DNA of 64,000 bases, from positions 62,001 through 126,000 of the forward strand of contig JAYYVF010000066.1 in assembly GCA_036343635.1 (NCBI GenBank). The letters are read 5' to 3'. Below are positions 9,404 to 17,382 of this stretch, in pieces; the first letter of the stretch is position 1, and each line of letters opens with the position of its first letter. The stretch comes from GCA-2693325 sp036343635 (lineage in GTDB: Bacteria > Latescibacterota > UBA2968 > UBA8231). The notes below the pieces were generated by a model, which searched no databases, was not told the origin of the DNA, and worked only from the letters and a program-made list of their open reading frames with translations. Position numbers and translations under genes: made by a program.

Positions 9404-10051
9404 TTGGGACAGAAAACTCATCCATATGGCTTTCGGCTAGGTGTAATAAAAGGGTGGCGGTCTAATTGGTTCGCTGAAAAAGACTTTGCCGAGCTGCTCA
9501 ATGAAGACCAAATGCTGAGAAGATATGTTAAGCAGCGGCTCTTAAGAGCAGGAGTGTCGCGTATTAACATAGAACGTCAGCCGAAACGCGTTACTGTTGA
9601 GGTGCATACTGCCCGCCCAGGTATTGCTATTGGGCGACGTGGAGCGGAGGTCGATAAACTTCGCGATGAACTTAAGCAACTCACCGGTAAGGATGTTTCG
9701 TTAAATATACAGGAAGTTAAGAAACCCGAATTAGATGCCCAACTAGTAGCTGATAACCTTGCTCGCCAAATGGAGCAGCGTGTTTCGTTTCGTCGTGCTA
9801 TGAAGAAGGCAGTCGCTTCTTCGATGCGCATGGGTGCCGAAGGCATTAGGGTTAATATTTCTGGTCGAATTGGTGGAGCAGAGATGGGTCGACGGGAGCG
9901 TTCTGAGCCCGCGGGTCGGGTTCCTTTGCATACTTTGCGTGCAGATATTGATTATGCTCAATCAATTGCTTACACGGTTTCAGGTACCGTGGGAATAAAA
10001 GTGTGGATTTGTCATGGTGAAGTTGTCGCCGAAGAATCTTTGACAAACTAA
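9404..10051 (+). CDS. rpsC: Small-subunit ribosomal protein S3 (uS3)
   Basis: 215 residues from TTG 9404, chosen because it gives the canonical GQKTHPYGFRLG N-terminus and is preceded by AAGGGGCG; upstream in-frame codons overlap rplV and add non-conserved residues. KH-domain motif IAIGRRGAEVDKLRDEL, and C-terminal GRIGGAEMGRRERSEPAGRV. S3 helps form the mRNA entry channel. Confidence 0.96.
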   Translation: MGQKTHPYGFRLGVIKGWRSNWFAEKDFAELLNEDQMLRRYVKQRLLRAGVSRINIERQPKRVTVEVHTARPGIAIGRRGAEVDKLRDELKQLTGKDVSLNIQEVKKPELDAQLVADNLARQMEQRVSFRRAMKKAVASSMRMGAEGIRVNISGRIGGAEMGRRERSEPAGRVPLHTLRADIDYAQSIAYTVSGTVGIKVWICHGEVVAEESLTN

Positions 10052-10085
10052 CCGTCTCGGAATATGTAAATAGGGAATAAACGCC

Positions 10086-10496
10086 ATGTTGATGCCGAAA
10101 AAAGCAAAATGGAGAAAGCAGTCTCGAGGTCGAATGCGAGGACAGACCAAGGGTGGGGATATGGTATCCTTTGGTGAGTTTGGGCTAAAAGCTATGCAAC
10201 CCTGTTGGATTACGAGTAGACAAATAGAGGCCGTTCGTGTGACTATAAGCCGAACCATGAGTCGTACCGGGAAAATGTGGATAAGGATTTTTCCAGACAA
10301 ACCTATTACCAAGAAGCCGGCTGAGACTAGAATGGGTAAAGGAAAAGGTGCTCCGGAAGGTTGGGTCGCAGTTGTTAAGCCTGGTCGAGTTATGTTCGAA
10401 ATTTCGGGTGTACCTTTGGAGTTAGCGCGAGAGGTTTTCCGTAAGGCAGGTCATAAGCTTCCGATAAAAACTAAATTTGTTGAGCGGGTGGTGTAA
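10086..10496 (+). CDS. rplP: Large-subunit ribosomal protein L16 (uL16)
   Basis: 136 residues beginning MLMPKKAKWRKQSRGRMRG; GKGKGAPEGWVAVVKPGRVMFE and EVFRKAGHKLPIKTKF are typical. L16 organises the A-site side of the peptidyl-transferase centre. A 34-base gap follows rpsC. The rpmC ATG begins two bases after this stop. Confidence 0.97.
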   Translation: MLMPKKAKWRKQSRGRMRGQTKGGDMVSFGEFGLKAMQPCWITSRQIEAVRVTISRTMSRTGKMWIRIFPDKPITKKPAETRMGKGKGAPEGWVAVVKPGRVMFEISGVPLELAREVFRKAGHKLPIKTKFVERVV

Positions 10497-10498
10497 TT

Positions 10499-10687
10499 AT
10501 GAAGGCGAGTGAATTGCGAGATTTGAATGGTGAAGACATTAAAAACCGATTAGATGAACTTCATGAAGAGGCCTTTAATCTTCGTTTTCAACATGTTTCC
10601 GGTCAATTAACTAGCCCAATTAGGTTGCGTCAGGTAAGGCGTGATATAGCTCGAGTTCAAACAATTCAAAGGGAACAAGCTTCATGA
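10499..10687 (+). CDS. rpmC: Large-subunit ribosomal protein L29 (uL29)
   Basis: 62 residues, almost entirely alpha-helical; KASELRDLNGEDIKNRLDEL and RLRQVRRDIARVQTI fit L29. It lies at the tunnel exit next to L23. Two bases after rplP, so probably translationally coupled. Confidence 0.95.
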   Translation: MKASELRDLNGEDIKNRLDELHEEAFNLRFQHVSGQLTSPIRLRQVRRDIARVQTIQREQAS

Positions 10688-10712
10688 AAATCGCCAGGGA
10701 GAGACGCAACTA

Positions 10713-10976
10713 ATGTCTGAGAATATCATTGATCGACGTACCGCTGAGGGGCATGTGTCGAAGGCGAAAAATGAGAAAACCCGTGTTGTTGTTGTTGAGC
10801 AGCGCATTCCACACCCCTTATACGGTCGGGTGATTCGTCGTACGGCAAAGTTTGTTGCCCATGATGAGAATAACACTTCAAACGTGGGCGATTTGGTTCG
10901 CATTGAAGAATGTCGACCGATGAGCAAGACCAAACGTTGGCGTTTGGTCGATGTTATGGAAAAAAATACGGATTAG
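10713..10976 (+). CDS. rpsQ: Small-subunit ribosomal protein S17 (uS17)
   Basis: 87 residues. The OB-fold core KTRVVVVEQRIPHPLYGRVIRR, then VGDLVRIEECRPMSKTKRW, are diagnostic. Primary 16S rRNA-binding protein of the 30S body. A GGGAGAG purine tract lies upstream of ATG. The first ~15 residues are slightly longer than in many S17 proteins. Confidence 0.96.
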   Translation: MSENIIDRRTAEGHVSKAKNEKTRVVVVEQRIPHPLYGRVIRRTAKFVAHDENNTSNVGDLVRIEECRPMSKTKRWRLVDVMEKNTD

Positions 10977-10985
10977 GTAAAAAAG

Positions 10986-11354
10986 ATGATACACGAATAT
11001 AGTATTCTCAAAATGGCTGATAATGCCGGAGCTAGGACGGCCAAGTGCATTAGAGTTTTGGGAGGAACGAAGAAGCGGTACGCATCTGTTGGCGATGTGA
11101 TTGTGGTTGCTGTACATAATGTCATACCAAATGGACCTTTGCAAGAAGGACAAGTTGCAAGGGCGGTCGTAGTTCGAACCAAGAAAGAATATCGTCGCAA
11201 GGATGGATCGTATATCCGTTTTGACGAAAATGCTGCAGTTTTGATAAATGATACTAAAGAGCCTCGAGGTACACGCATCTTTGGTCCTGTGGCAAGAGAG
11301 TTGCGTGATAAACAATACATGCGAATAGTTTCACTCGCACCTGAAGTGGTATAG
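10986..11354 (+). CDS. rplN: Large-subunit ribosomal protein L14 (uL14)
   Basis: 122 residues, canonical length. MIHEYSILKMADNAGARTAKCIRV, ASVGDVIVVAVHNVIPNG and GTRIFGPVARELRDKQYM are family motifs. It contributes to the intersubunit bridge with 16S h14. First gene of the classical spc section, but no promoter was evident in the nine bases before it. Confidence 0.98.
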   Translation: MIHEYSILKMADNAGARTAKCIRVLGGTKKRYASVGDVIVVAVHNVIPNGPLQEGQVARAVVVRTKKEYRRKDGSYIRFDENAAVLINDTKEPRGTRIFGPVARELRDKQYMRIVSLAPEVV

Positions 11355-11370
11355 AAAATTAGGGTGAGAT

Positions 11371-11688
11371 ATGGATATTAAAAAGGGTGATACAGTTGAA
11401 GTTATGAGTGGAAATGATCGAGGACGCCGATCGACGGTCTTGTCTGTGTTCAAGGATAAAGGTCGCGTCCTTGTGGAAGGTGTAAATATGCGTAAACACC
11501 ATACAAGGCCATCGCAGAGAGATCCCCAAGGTGGTATTTTGGAGCGTGAAGCATCGATAAATGTCTCAAATGTGATGGTGGTTTGTCCTAAAACGGACTT
11601 GCCTACACGTATTCGCCATCAAAAATTAGAAAATGGTAATAATGTTCGAGTCTCTGTCCGTAGTGGAGAGATGATTGACTCGGAGTAA
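11371..11688 (+). CDS. rplX: Large-subunit ribosomal protein L24 (uL24)
   Basis: 105 residues with the KOW motif IKKGDTVEVMSGNDRGRR, then VEGVNMRKHHTRPSQRDPQGG. L24 starts 50S assembly by binding the 5' end of 23S rRNA. ATG start with AGGGTGAG upstream; nine bases separate it from rplE. Confidence 0.96.
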   Translation: MDIKKGDTVEVMSGNDRGRRSTVLSVFKDKGRVLVEGVNMRKHHTRPSQRDPQGGILEREASINVSNVMVVCPKTDLPTRIRHQKLENGNNVRVSVRSGEMIDSE

Positions 11689-11697
11689 AGGGTAATA

Positions 11698-12243
11698 ATG
11701 AGCCAACCAAGATTGAGGACTGTTTACAAGGAAGAGAGTTGCCCGCAGTTGATGGACCGATTCTCTTATAAGAATGTCATGCAGGTGCCAATTGTCGAAA
11801 AAGTTGTGGTCAACATTGGCGTGGGCGAAGCAGTACAGGAACCCAAAGCGATGGAAAACGCGATAAGTGAGCTCTCTGCAATAACGGGACAAAAACCTGC
11901 TCTTCGTCGAGCTAAAAAGGCGATCTCTAATTTTAAGTTGCGCGAGGGAGTTGCTATCGGATGTATGGTAACGTTACGTGGTAGTCGAATGTATGAATTT
12001 CTGGATAGGCTTATTACCCTTGCTTTGCCCCAAGTTCGTGATTTTAGGGGGGTGTCTGCGCGAGGATTTGATGGCCGTGGGAATTATAATCTTGGAATTA
12101 AGGAGCAAATTATTTTTCCTGAGATAGATTACGACCGGATTGATCAGATAAGAGGTATGAATATTACTATAGTCACATCGGCAAATACGGACGAAGAAGG
12201 GCGTGAGTTGTTGCATTCGCTCGGTATGCCTTTTGGCAACTAA
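11698..12243 (+). CDS. rplE: Large-subunit ribosomal protein L5 (uL5)
   Basis: 181 residues. Contains VPIVEKVVVNIGVGEAVQ, TGQKPALRRAKKAISNFKLREG and the C-terminal ANTDEEGRELL. L5 forms the 5S RNP with L18 and contacts P-site tRNA. ATG start, 18 bases before rpsN. Confidence 0.97.
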   Translation: MSQPRLRTVYKEESCPQLMDRFSYKNVMQVPIVEKVVVNIGVGEAVQEPKAMENAISELSAITGQKPALRRAKKAISNFKLREGVAIGCMVTLRGSRMYEFLDRLITLALPQVRDFRGVSARGFDGRGNYNLGIKEQIIFPEIDYDRIDQIRGMNITIVTSANTDEEGRELLHSLGMPFGN

Positions 12244-12261
12244 ATTTGGGAGAGTTTTTTA

Positions 12262-12447
12262 ATGCCTAAGAAGTCACTCATAGCCAAAGCGCGGCGGACA
12301 CCGAAATTTAGTTCGCGCAAATATAATCGTTGTCAGCGTTGCGGTAGGCCGCGTGCGTATTACCGTAGATTCGGTCTGTGTCGTATTTGTTTTCGTGAAT
12401 TAGCCCTCAAAGGTGAAATTCCAGGTGTTACTAAGGCGAGTTGGTAG
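12262..12447 (+). CDS. rpsN: Small-subunit ribosomal protein S14, zinc-binding type (uS14)
   Basis: 61 residues, the short zinc-containing form: C-x2-C (RCQRCGRP) and C-x2-C (LCRICFRE) separated by 12 residues. MPKKSLIAKARRTPKF at the N-terminus and GEIPGVTKASW at the C-terminus are canonical. The zinc form means it needs Zn2+; a zinc-free paralogue elsewhere cannot be excluded. Confidence 0.97.
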   Translation: MPKKSLIAKARRTPKFSSRKYNRCQRCGRPRAYYRRFGLCRICFRELALKGEIPGVTKASW

Positions 12448-12463
12448 GGGAGATTAAAATATA

Positions 12464-12862
12464 ATGAGTATGACAGATCCGGTAGCTGATATGTTGACAC
12501 GAGTTCGTAATGCGAGCGTTGCTAAACACCCTAGGGTAGATATTCCATCTTCGAAATTAAAACGTGAGATAGCTCGGGTTTTAGCGGAGACACGTTTTAT
12601 CGACAACTTTGCGATGATAGAGGATGGTAAACAAGGGGTTTTACGGTTGTATTTGCGGTATGATAAAAGTAATAGAGGATTAATTCGAGGTATTCGTCGT
12701 AATAGTCGTCCCGGGTTACGTTTTTATTCGGATAAGTCCGGAATTCCTAGGATCAAACGTGGATTAGGTATTGCGATAGTGTCTACGTCTAGGGGTGTTA
12801 TGACGGACAAGGAAGCTCGCCAGGCAGGAATTGGTGGCGAGATCCTCTGTAGCGTTTGGTAA
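12464..12862 (+). CDS. rpsH: Small-subunit ribosomal protein S8 (uS8)
   Basis: 132 residues. MTDPVADMLTRVRNA, the middle domain and the C-terminal IVSTSRGVMTDKEARQAGIGGE are conserved. Either ATG 12464 or ATG 12470 could serve; both follow a GGGGAG tract. S8 is a primary 16S binder and the spc-operon translational repressor in E. coli; no regulatory site was recognised here. Confidence 0.97.
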   Translation: MSMTDPVADMLTRVRNASVAKHPRVDIPSSKLKREIARVLAETRFIDNFAMIEDGKQGVLRLYLRYDKSNRGLIRGIRRNSRPGLRFYSDKSGIPRIKRGLGIAIVSTSRGVMTDKEARQAGIGGEILCSVW

Positions 12863-12881
12863 AAAGGGGAGGAGAATAAGT

Positions 12882-13442
12882 TTGTCTCGCATTGGAAATA
12901 CACCGGTATCTTTGCCTCAGGGCGTTGATGTTAATATTACTGAAAGTCAAATTTCTGTAAAAGGGCCTAAGGGGTCTGTAGAAGTTCCTTTTGTTGTTGA
13001 TCATGTTTCGGTGCATGAGGAAAATGGGAGTTTGCAGGTGGTGCGTAAGAGCGAGGAGAAGGAAGCCCGTGCCTTGCACGGTTTAACGCGTTCGCTTATA
13101 GCGAATGCTGTGACGGGTGTTAGTGAAGGGTTTTCAAAGACTTTAGATCTTCATGGAGTGGGTTGGAGGGCGGAGGCTAAGGGGAGCAAGTTGACTTTGC
13201 ATGTGGGCTATTCTCATCCAGTAGTATATGAAGCGCCAATCGGCGTAAGTCTATCTGTTGGTGAAGGACAGGGTGGTGGTCAAGCTCGCATAACTGTGCA
13301 AGGAGCTGACAAACAAGTGGTGGGCCAAGTTGCGGCGGATATCCGTTTTAAACGTAAACCGGAGCCATATAAGGGTAAAGGGATCCGTTATGAGGGCGAG
13401 GTAATTAACTGGAAACAAGGTAAGACAGCGGCGAGTGCATAA
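12882..13442 (+). CDS. rplF: Large-subunit ribosomal protein L6 (uL6)
   Basis: 186 residues from TTG 12882, preceded by GGGGAGGAG at good spacing. That start gives SRIGNTPVSLPQGVDV, the conserved N-terminus; a longer in-frame reading would overlap rpsH. The C-terminal KRKPEPYKGKGIRYEGE is the usual L6 signature. It sits near the factor-binding site of the 50S subunit. Confidence 0.96.
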   Translation: MSRIGNTPVSLPQGVDVNITESQISVKGPKGSVEVPFVVDHVSVHEENGSLQVVRKSEEKEARALHGLTRSLIANAVTGVSEGFSKTLDLHGVGWRAEAKGSKLTLHVGYSHPVVYEAPIGVSLSVGEGQGGGQARITVQGADKQVVGQVAADIRFKRKPEPYKGKGIRYEGEVINWKQGKTAASA

Positions 13443-13444
13443 TT

Positions 13445-13819
13445 ATGAAAGATAAGAAACATCTAATCAGGAATAGAGATCGAATAAGTCGGCGCCGGTT
13501 TCGGCTTCGTAAGACGGTTTCTGGTACGTCAGATAGACCTAGGCTCGTAGTACATCGTTCCCTCAAGCATATTGAAGTACAGCTTGTTGATGATGCTACA
13601 GGTAGTTCCCTTTTGGGCTTATCAACCCTTAGCAAGGATTTACGTGACCGATCTTTTGATGGTCGTATTGCCCAAGGAGCCGAGGTAGGAAAAATCTTGG
13701 CTGAAAAGGCCAAAGAAAAAGGCATTGAAAATGTGGTGTTTGATCGTGGAGGATATCTCTATCACGGAATAATAAAGGCTGTTGCCGAAGGAGCTCGCGA
13801 GGGCGGGCTACAATTTTAA
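13445..13819 (+). CDS. rplR: Large-subunit ribosomal protein L18 (uL18)
   Basis: 124 residues. RRFRLRKTVSGTSDRPRLVV, AQGAEVGKILAEKAKEKGI and VFDRGGYLYHGIIKAVAEGAR identify it. It binds 5S rRNA with L5. ATG starts two bases after the rplF stop, so coupling is likely. Confidence 0.97.
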   Translation: MKDKKHLIRNRDRISRRRFRLRKTVSGTSDRPRLVVHRSLKHIEVQLVDDATGSSLLGLSTLSKDLRDRSFDGRIAQGAEVGKILAEKAKEKGIENVVFDRGGYLYHGIIKAVAEGAREGGLQF

Positions 13820-13833
13820 GGAGAGTTATTTTA

Positions 13834-14340
13834 GTGGCTAAAATAGATTCCAACAGCATGGAGCTGAGCGAGGTAGTTGTTCAAAATAGTATAAAAAGGG
13901 TTTCCCATGTACGTAAGGGGGGGCGTCGATTCAGCTTTAATGCAACAGTTGTTGTTGGTGATCGGAATGGTCGTGTGGGGGCGGGAGCGGGCAAGGCTAG
14001 TGAAATTTCGGAAGCAATTCGTAAGGGCAACGAAGCAGCTAGGAAGAACATGATTGATGTGCCAGTGGTTAACGGGACTATACCACATGAGATAGAGGGG
14101 CGCTTTGGAGCTGCGCGCATTTTGTTTAGGCCAGCCTCGACAGGAACAGGCGTTATAGCTAGTGGCGGTATACGTGTTGTTTTGGAGCTTGCTGGAGTTC
14201 ATGATGTGTTGACGAAGTCGTTGGGATCAACTAATCCACAAAATGCTATCAAAGCCACTTTAGAGGCGTTGAAGGAATTGCGTGATGCTGATACGATTGC
14301 GAGGGACCGAGGTGTCCCCGTTCATACTTTGCGGGCTTAG
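13834..14340 (+). CDS. rpsE: Small-subunit ribosomal protein S5 (uS5)
   Basis: 168 residues from GTG 13834, preceded by AAGGAGAG. The dsRNA-binding-like domain RVSHVRKGGRRFSFNATVVV and GVIASGGIRVVLELAGVHDVLTK are conserved. S5 lines the mRNA entrance and affects decoding fidelity. Confidence 0.97.
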   Translation: MAKIDSNSMELSEVVVQNSIKRVSHVRKGGRRFSFNATVVVGDRNGRVGAGAGKASEISEAIRKGNEAARKNMIDVPVVNGTIPHEIEGRFGAARILFRPASTGTGVIASGGIRVVLELAGVHDVLTKSLGSTNPQNAIKATLEALKELRDADTIARDRGVPVHTLRA

Positions 14341-14353
14341 GAGGATTCATAGT

Positions 14354-14533
14354 ATGAGGCTGATGATAACACAGCGTCGAAGTGCCATAGGGCGGGCGCA
14401 AAACCAGAAAGATACTATCCAGGCGCTTGGATTGACACGTCTACATCAAAAAGTTGAGCATGTCGACACACCTCAAATTCGAGGAATGGTTGAAAAAGTC
14501 AAGCATTTGGTTGAAGTTCGCGAACAAGAATAG
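14354..14533 (+). CDS. rpmD: Large-subunit ribosomal protein L30 (uL30)
   Basis: 59 residues from ATG 14354, preceded by AGGAGG. MRLMITQRRSAIGRAQNQK, then LGLTRLHQKVEHVDTPQIRGMVEKV, match L30. A longer in-frame reading starting inside rpsE is not supported. Between rpsE and rplO, its usual place. Confidence 0.95.
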   Translation: MRLMITQRRSAIGRAQNQKDTIQALGLTRLHQKVEHVDTPQIRGMVEKVKHLVEVREQE

Positions 14534-14547
14534 TCGGAGATTATGAA

Positions 14548-14997
14548 ATGCGATTAGGTGAAATTAAGTGTCCCAAAGGATCGAGGCGTACAAGTAAACG
14601 TTTAGGACAGGGGCCTGGGTCCGGCACGGGAAAAACTGCAGGTAAGGGACATAAAGGTCAGCGTGCGCGTTCTGGTGCAAGACGTGGGAATCGTATTGGT
14701 TTCATTGGTGGGACTTTAGCATATTTCCGGCACTTACCGAAGATAGGATTCTCTAATGTTAGATTTCGCCTGGAGTATCAAACTGTAAATGTCGGTTCTA
14801 TTGAGTCGGCCGGTATTGAAGGTGTCGTTGGACCAACGGAGCTTTTATCTGCGGGGTTGATTCGGTATTGTGATAAACCGATCAAGATATTGGGTGAAGG
14901 CTCGCTTTCTAAAAGTGTTTCGATTAAGGCAAATAACTTTTCGCAAGCTGCTCGAGAGAAAATAGAGCAGGCTGGTGGAAAAGCTGAAATAATTTGA
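14548..14997 (+). CDS. rplO: Large-subunit ribosomal protein L15 (uL15)
   Basis: 149 residues. The glycine-rich basic N-terminus (RLGQGPGSGTGKTAGKGHK, GQRARSGARRG) and the C-terminal IKANNFSQAAREKIEQAGG are typical. A late-assembly 50S protein. Four bases before secY. Confidence 0.97.
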   Translation: MRLGEIKCPKGSRRTSKRLGQGPGSGTGKTAGKGHKGQRARSGARRGNRIGFIGGTLAYFRHLPKIGFSNVRFRLEYQTVNVGSIESAGIEGVVGPTELLSAGLIRYCDKPIKILGEGSLSKSVSIKANNFSQAAREKIEQAGGKAEII

Positions 14998-15001
14998 GGG
15001 T

Positions 15002-16342
15002 ATGATGCTGCAAAGTTTTCAAAATTGTTTCAAGATCCCTGAATTGCGAGAGAAAATTCTATTTACTATCGGTATCCTGGTAGTCTATCGTATAGGTGGT
15101 CAGATAACTGTGCCTGGGGTTCAGGTCGCGGTTATCCAAGAATTTTTCTCTAACTCAGGTAACGAACTTTTAGGGATGTATGACATGTTCGTGGGAGGAA
15201 ACTTTACTCGTGCGGCAATTTTTGCACTTGGTATCATGCCTTATATCAGCGCGTCCATTATTTTCCAACTGTTAGGGGCGGTTATCCCTACCTTCCAAAA
15301 ACTGCAAAGGGAGGGGGAAGAAGGTAGGAAGAAAATAAATCAGTATACTCGATACGCTACTGTGATTCTTGCTGCTGCTCAGTCTTATGGGATTACTTAT
15401 TTTTTACAATCTATTCGTGGCCCTGCCTCCGGACTTCCTGCAGTCCCTGAGCCAGGTATAGGTTTTGTCCTTCAGACAATGTTGACTATCACTACGGGGA
15501 CAGTTTTTATAATGTGGTTAGGTGAACAAATAACCGAACGTGGTATTGGAAATGGTATTTCTTTGTTGATTTTTATAGGGATTATTGCCGAACTTCCGAG
15601 TGCTATTAGGAATGAGTATCAACATTTCCTTGCAAATCAAGGTTTGGGCAAGAACATTATTGAGGAATTAATAGTCTTGTCTTTGATGTTTTTAGTTATT
15701 GCTTTTGTGATTTTGATGACTCAGGGTTTGCGGAAGATTCCTGTTCAATACGCTAAACGTGTTGTTGGTCGCAGAGTTATGGGCGGGCAAAGTACTCATA
15801 TTCCTTTGCGGATTAATACGGCTGGCGTTATTCCCATAATTTTTGCCCAATCTATCATGTTTCTTCCTGGTACAATCACTCAAATGTTTCCAGATAGCGC
15901 TTTTCTCCAATCGGTTGGTGGGATTCTATCTCCTGAATCGTTTGTTTACTGGGGTTTTTTTGGGGCGATGATAATTTTCTTCACTTATTTTTATACCGCC
16001 ATTGTTATGGATCCGAATCAATTGGCGGATAATATGAAGAAGCAGGGCGGGTTTATACCTGGTATTAGACCGGGTCAGCGTACTGCGCAATATATAGATG
16101 GGATTATGACTCGTATAACGTTGCCGGGTTCGATAGCTTTGGCAGCAGTGGCAATTTTCCCGTTTTTTGTGATTCAACAATTCAATGTTCATCCTTCTTT
16201 TGCGCAGTTCTTTGGTGGCACAGGTTTGCTTATAATTGTTGGTGTGGCCTTAGACACGTTACAGCAGGTTGAGTCACAGTTGATGACTAGGCACTATGAT
16301 GGTTTTATGAAAAAGGGACGAATTCAAGGGCGCCGAGGTTAG
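15002..16342 (+). CDS. secY: Protein translocase channel subunit SecY
   Basis: 446 residues with about ten hydrophobic segments. Family signatures: FTIGILVVYRIGGQITVPGV (helix 1), GNELLGMYDMFVGGNF (plug region), GIMPYISASIIFQLL (helix 2), QYAKRVVGRRVMGGQST (the cytosolic C5 loop) and FIPGIRPGQRT (the C6 loop). It forms the inner-membrane channel for Sec export, consistent with the many signal peptides encoded later in the window. adk, map and infA, which often follow, are absent. Confidence 0.97.
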   Translation: MMLQSFQNCFKIPELREKILFTIGILVVYRIGGQITVPGVQVAVIQEFFSNSGNELLGMYDMFVGGNFTRAAIFALGIMPYISASIIFQLLGAVIPTFQKLQREGEEGRKKINQYTRYATVILAAAQSYGITYFLQSIRGPASGLPAVPEPGIGFVLQTMLTITTGTVFIMWLGEQITERGIGNGISLLIFIGIIAELPSAIRNEYQHFLANQGLGKNIIEELIVLSLMFLVIAFVILMTQGLRKIPVQYAKRVVGRRVMGGQSTHIPLRINTAGVIPIIFAQSIMFLPGTITQMFPDSAFLQSVGGILSPESFVYWGFFGAMIIFFTYFYTAIVMDPNQLADNMKKQGGFIPGIRPGQRTAQYIDGIMTRITLPGSIALAAVAIFPFFVIQQFNVHPSFAQFFGGTGLLIIVGVALDTLQQVESQLMTRHYDGFMKKGRIQGRRG

Positions 16343-16372
16343 TATTTATCGTAATTAGGGAGTGTTAGAAAA

Positions 16373-16489
16373 TTGAAAGTAAAAGCTTCTGTTGGTAAAC
16401 GTTGTCCAGATTGTAAAATTATTCGCCGAAATGGTGTTGTTCGCGTTATTTGCAAACGGAACCCACGGCATAAACAGAGACAAGGCTGA
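16373..16489 (+). CDS. rpmJ: Large-subunit ribosomal protein L36 (bL36), zinc-binding form
   Basis: A 38-residue protein starting at TTG 16373. The zinc ligands Cys11, Cys14, Cys27 and His33 are all present (KRCPDCKIIRRNG…VICK…PRHKQRQG). It lies between secY and rpsM as in most bacteria. A GGGAGTG purine run precedes the start. Confidence 0.95.
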   Translation: MKVKASVGKRCPDCKIIRRNGVVRVICKRNPRHKQRQG

Positions 16490-16501
16490 GGAGGGTTTCT
16501 G

Positions 16502-16870
16502 ATGGCACGAATTGCTGGTGTTGATCTACCACGTGACAAGAGGGTAGCCATAGGTCTTACTTATATTTTTGGGATAGGCCAATCCGTAGCTGAGAGTATA
16601 ATTAATCAAGCTGGGATTGATTCGCAGTTACGTATTAATGGGCTTTCAGAAGATCAGGTTAATAGTTTGCGGGCAATAATAGAAACGAATTATAAAGTTG
16701 AAGGTAGTTTGCGTGGTGAAGTCACTATGAATGTTAAGCGCCTTATGGATATAGGTAGCTACAAAGGTTTCCGACATAGGAGAGGTTTGCCGGCTAATGG
16801 ACAGAGAACTAAGACGAATGCTCGTACTCGCAAAGGACCTCGTCGAGCAATTGCTGGCAAGAAACTGTAA
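16502..16870 (+). CDS. rpsM: Small-subunit ribosomal protein S13 (uS13)
   Basis: 122 residues. ARIAGVDLPRDKRVAIGLTYI, the GSYKGFRHRRGLPANGQRTK motif and the basic tail are conserved. It contacts P-site tRNA and L5. ATG is preceded by an excellent GAGGAGGG. Confidence 0.98.
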   Translation: MARIAGVDLPRDKRVAIGLTYIFGIGQSVAESIINQAGIDSQLRINGLSEDQVNSLRAIIETNYKVEGSLRGEVTMNVKRLMDIGSYKGFRHRRGLPANGQRTKTNARTRKGPRRAIAGKKL

Positions 16871-16897
16871 TGACAATAAAGAAAGAAGGAAATAGAT

Positions 16898-17287
16898 TTG
16901 CCACCTGAAAGACGAAGGAAACGTAAAAAGTCAAAACAGGTAGAGGCTGTGGGGGTTGCGCATATTTTGGCTACATTTAACAATACTATTATTACTTTGA
17001 CAGATCCCCATGGTAATGTGATTTCTTGGTCCACGCCAGGAAAGATGAGCATTAAAGGAAGTCGAAAGTCCACGCCATTTGCTGGGCAGATTGCAGCAGA
17101 AAAGGCGGCGCAGGAGGCCGTTGGTATGGGGCTACGTCGTGTTGAAGTCTGGGTTAAAGGCCCTGGAGTCGGTCGTGAGTCCGCGATTAGAGCTTTGCAA
17201 AGTGCAGGACTTGAAATTTCGGCCATTCGAGATGTGACACCAGTCCCTCACAATGGGTGTCGTCCGCCAAAGCGACGTCGGGTTTAG
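16898..17287 (+). CDS. rpsK: Small-subunit ribosomal protein S11 (uS11)
   Basis: 129 residues from TTG 16898 after GAAGGAAA. ATFNNTIITLTDPHGNVISW, KSTPFAGQIAAEKAA and the C-terminal VTPVPHNGCRPPKRRRV are diagnostic. It lines the mRNA exit on the platform. In most bacteria rpsD follows; here there are 91 non-coding bases and then rpoA. Confidence 0.97.
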   Translation: MPPERRRKRKKSKQVEAVGVAHILATFNNTIITLTDPHGNVISWSTPGKMSIKGSRKSTPFAGQIAAEKAAQEAVGMGLRRVEVWVKGPGVGRESAIRALQSAGLEISAIRDVTPVPHNGCRPPKRRRV

Positions 17288-17351
17288 TTTGTTGAAGTTT
17301 TCGAACGGTAGCTTTTTGCCTAATTCCTAGGTAAAAATTTTTATTGAATCA

Positions 17352-17382
17352 CTCCTCTTCTTAGGAGCAAATGGGTTTATGA
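17352..17382 (+). promoter_or_regulatory. Small hairpin and three-codon mini-ORF at the rpoA start
   Basis: CTCCT (17352-17356) can pair with AGGAG (17363-17367) across a six-base loop, hiding the only Shine-Dalgarno-like sequence. Four bases on, ATG-GGT-TTA-TGA (17371-17382) forms a three-codon frame whose stop overlaps the rpoA ATG. The AGGAG is too near the first ATG (3 bases) and rather far from the second (11 bases). This could be a translational-coupling device. Function is inferred from geometry only. Confidence 0.35.
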
